Shown piece by piece: positions 6,269 to 7,290 of a stretch of DNA of 7,290 bases. Made by a program: the position numbers and the translations under genes. Numbering within the stretch: the first letter of the stretch is position 1; each line of letters begins with the position of its first letter. The stretch spans positions 1-7,290 of the forward strand of contig CANGFL010000062.1 in assembly GCA_947453015.1 (NCBI GenBank), in the 5' to 3' direction. Below the pieces are notes generated by a model. It searched no databases, was not told the DNA's origin, and worked only from the letters and a program-made list of their open reading frames with translations. The DNA is from Oxalobacteraceae bacterium (lineage in GTDB: Bacteria; Pseudomonadota; Gammaproteobacteria; Burkholderiales; Burkholderiaceae_D).

Positions 6269-6862
6269 ATGCATATCCTTAGTGTTAATCGAGGCATAGT
6301 TGCGCCATTGTTTGTAAGCGATAGCGGAGTTACGCAATCTGTTATGTCAGGCATACGCAAACAGGCCGTTGATAGCGTGGTGCAAGTAGGTGTACTAGGC
6401 ATTGAAGGTGATGAGCAAGCCGATTTAACGGTTCATGGTGGTGTCGATAAAGCAGTGTATTTATATCCGCATGAGCACTATGCATTTTGGGAAAAGACAC
6501 ACGTCGATGCGTTGAAAAAAACTATCCAATTAGCGCCCGGCGCCATGGGTGAAAATCTCACGACAATAGGCGTTATGGAGAACGATCTTTGGGTTGGTGA
6601 TCGTTTAAAAATCGGTGAGGTTTTGTTGGAAGTTACCGAGCCGCGCGCACCCTGCTACAAGTTTGCAGCGCGGATGGGTTATCGGCATGCAGTAAAACAC
6701 ATGCTTCAATCAGGATTTACCGGTGTTTATTTGAAAGTGAAACAGCAAGGAAGTATTCAAGCGAAAGCGACCATCACATTACTACCGGGCCTGCGTGAAG
6801 TCAGTATTGCGGATATCAACGGTCGGCGTCTGAGGGGACGTCAGCGCGATTTGTTCCCGTGA
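6269..6862 (+). CDS. MOSC domain-containing protein, YiiM-like
   Basis: The protein has 197 residues and is nearly all MOSC domain, the beta-barrel fold shared with the molybdenum cofactor sulfurase C-terminus and E. coli YiiM. Visible family marks are GIEGDEQADLTVHGGVDKAV at about 44-63, the YPHEHYAFW segment at 66-74, MGENL at 93-97, VGDRLKIG at 109-116 and the conserved cysteine C129 in EPRAPCYKF, thought to bind the cofactor or its sulfur. YiiM-type proteins act in molybdenum-cofactor-dependent reduction of N-hydroxylated bases; whether this one does so is inference. It is shorter than YiiM (about 220 residues), and I see no ferredoxin domain. The ATG lies 4 bp after the dehydrogenase stop with no own ribosome-binding site, which suggests translational coupling. 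Its last 47 bases overlap the end of the convergent gene. Confidence 0.9.
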   Translation: MHILSVNRGIVAPLFVSDSGVTQSVMSGIRKQAVDSVVQVGVLGIEGDEQADLTVHGGVDKAVYLYPHEHYAFWEKTHVDALKKTIQLAPGAMGENLTTIGVMENDLWVGDRLKIGEVLLEVTEPRAPCYKFAARMGYRHAVKHMLQSGFTGVYLKVKQQGSIQAKATITLLPGLREVSIADINGRRLRGRQRDLFP

Positions 6863-7290
6863 CACGAACCGCTGGCGTCACTCTGGGAACGCTACTCCAC
6901 AGACGGCCCCAGCCGGGCGGCCATGGTAGTGGTGGGCCGGCGTAGGGTTTCACATTGCTGCGCAAGGGAATTACAGGTAAATGATCAGGTTGTGGGGCTG
7001 CATGCTGATCCCACCCGAGCGAAAATGTGTAATTCGGCAGTAACGCATTACATACGTCGTTAAACCATTGCGTATGGTCTTCATCTCTTCCCAAGGCACG
7101 CGCTAAGCCATGTGGGTCAAATTTAGCGAGCGCAGAAACAAGATCATGTTCAGATGCGCCCGGATTATCGCCCCAACCTATTACTGGGTTGAGATTGTAT
7201 TCAGCCCCTGAACCATACCAACCTTCACGCCAACTACGTTGCATCCAATGGCGCGGTCCGGTAAATAAATGCCAGCGCCAATGTAGCCCC
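6816..7290 (-). CDS. Unrecognised Trp-rich protein, C-terminal part (runs off right edge)
   Basis: Reading leftward from the window edge, 157 residues are open down to the TGA at 6816-6818. The frame stays open upstream of the ATG at 7242-7244 (GLHWRWHLFTGPRHW), so the true start is probably outside the window. There are 11 tryptophans in 157 residues, grouped in HWRWHLF, RHWMQRSWREGWYG and LPWPPGWGRLW. A middle part (DNPGASEHDLVSALAKFD to QWFNDVCNALLP) looks helical, followed by a proline-rich tail (VIPLRSNVKPYAGPPLPWPP). I see no membrane helix in the visible part and know no family that fits. The last 16 or so residues are encoded in the overlap with the MOSC gene and are of low complexity, so the C-terminus may be a random extension after an ancestral stop was lost. 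Composition and frame length suggest a real gene. Confidence 0.6.
   Translation of the reverse strand, partial: GLHWRWHLFTGPRHWMQRSWREGWYGSGAEYNLNPVIGWGDNPGASEHDLVSALAKFDPHGLARALGRDEDHTQWFNDVCNALLPNYTFSLGWDQHAAPQPDHLPVIPLRSNVKPYAGPPLPWPPGWGRLWSSVPRVTPAVRVTGTNRADVPSDADR

Noticed and set aside
6017..6402. Leftward frames at 6017-6337 and 6127-6402 across the dehydrogenase-MOSC junction
   Set aside because: They lie antisense to two well-supported genes and show no domain or ribosome-binding site.

Overview
The window looks like ordinary chromosomal DNA of a proteobacterium, most likely a gammaproteobacterium. That is an inference from the style of the LysR, pseudouridine synthase, GTP-type PEP carboxykinase and MOSC proteins and from the moderate GC content; no sequence here names the species. 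There is no rRNA, tRNA, CRISPR array, insertion sequence or phage gene, and no clear sign of recent transfer.

Layout. The left edge holds the N-terminal 102 residues of a LysR-type regulator read leftward (1-306). A 172-bp AT-rich divergent region with three dyad symmetries separates it from a small rightward gene of unknown family (479-694). Next come three leftward genes: an MFS transporter (790-2013), an RluA-family pseudouridine synthase (2053-2940) and GTP-dependent PEP carboxykinase, pckG (3041-4897). In transcription order pckG is first, then a hairpin-bearing gap, then the synthase and the transporter 39 bp apart. A gap of nearly 390 bp (4898-5283) carries the upstream regions of pckG and of a rightward pair: a D-2-hydroxyacid dehydrogenase (5284-6264) and, 4 bp later, a MOSC-domain protein (6269-6862). 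The right edge holds the C-terminal part of a tryptophan-rich leftward protein I do not recognise (6816-7290), whose end overlaps the end of the MOSC gene.

How the genes work together. PckG is the gluconeogenic step from oxaloacetate to phosphoenolpyruvate. The dehydrogenase and MOSC protein are probably co-transcribed and both suggest small-molecule redox or detoxification, but no joint pathway can be read from the sequence. The LysR protein probably controls itself and perhaps the divergent small gene.

I see no convincing new multi-gene system. The points most worth a second look are the phased dyads between the LysR gene and the small gene, the small gene itself, a terminator-like hairpin just before the dehydrogenase start, and the unrecognised Trp-rich protein with its convergent overlap.
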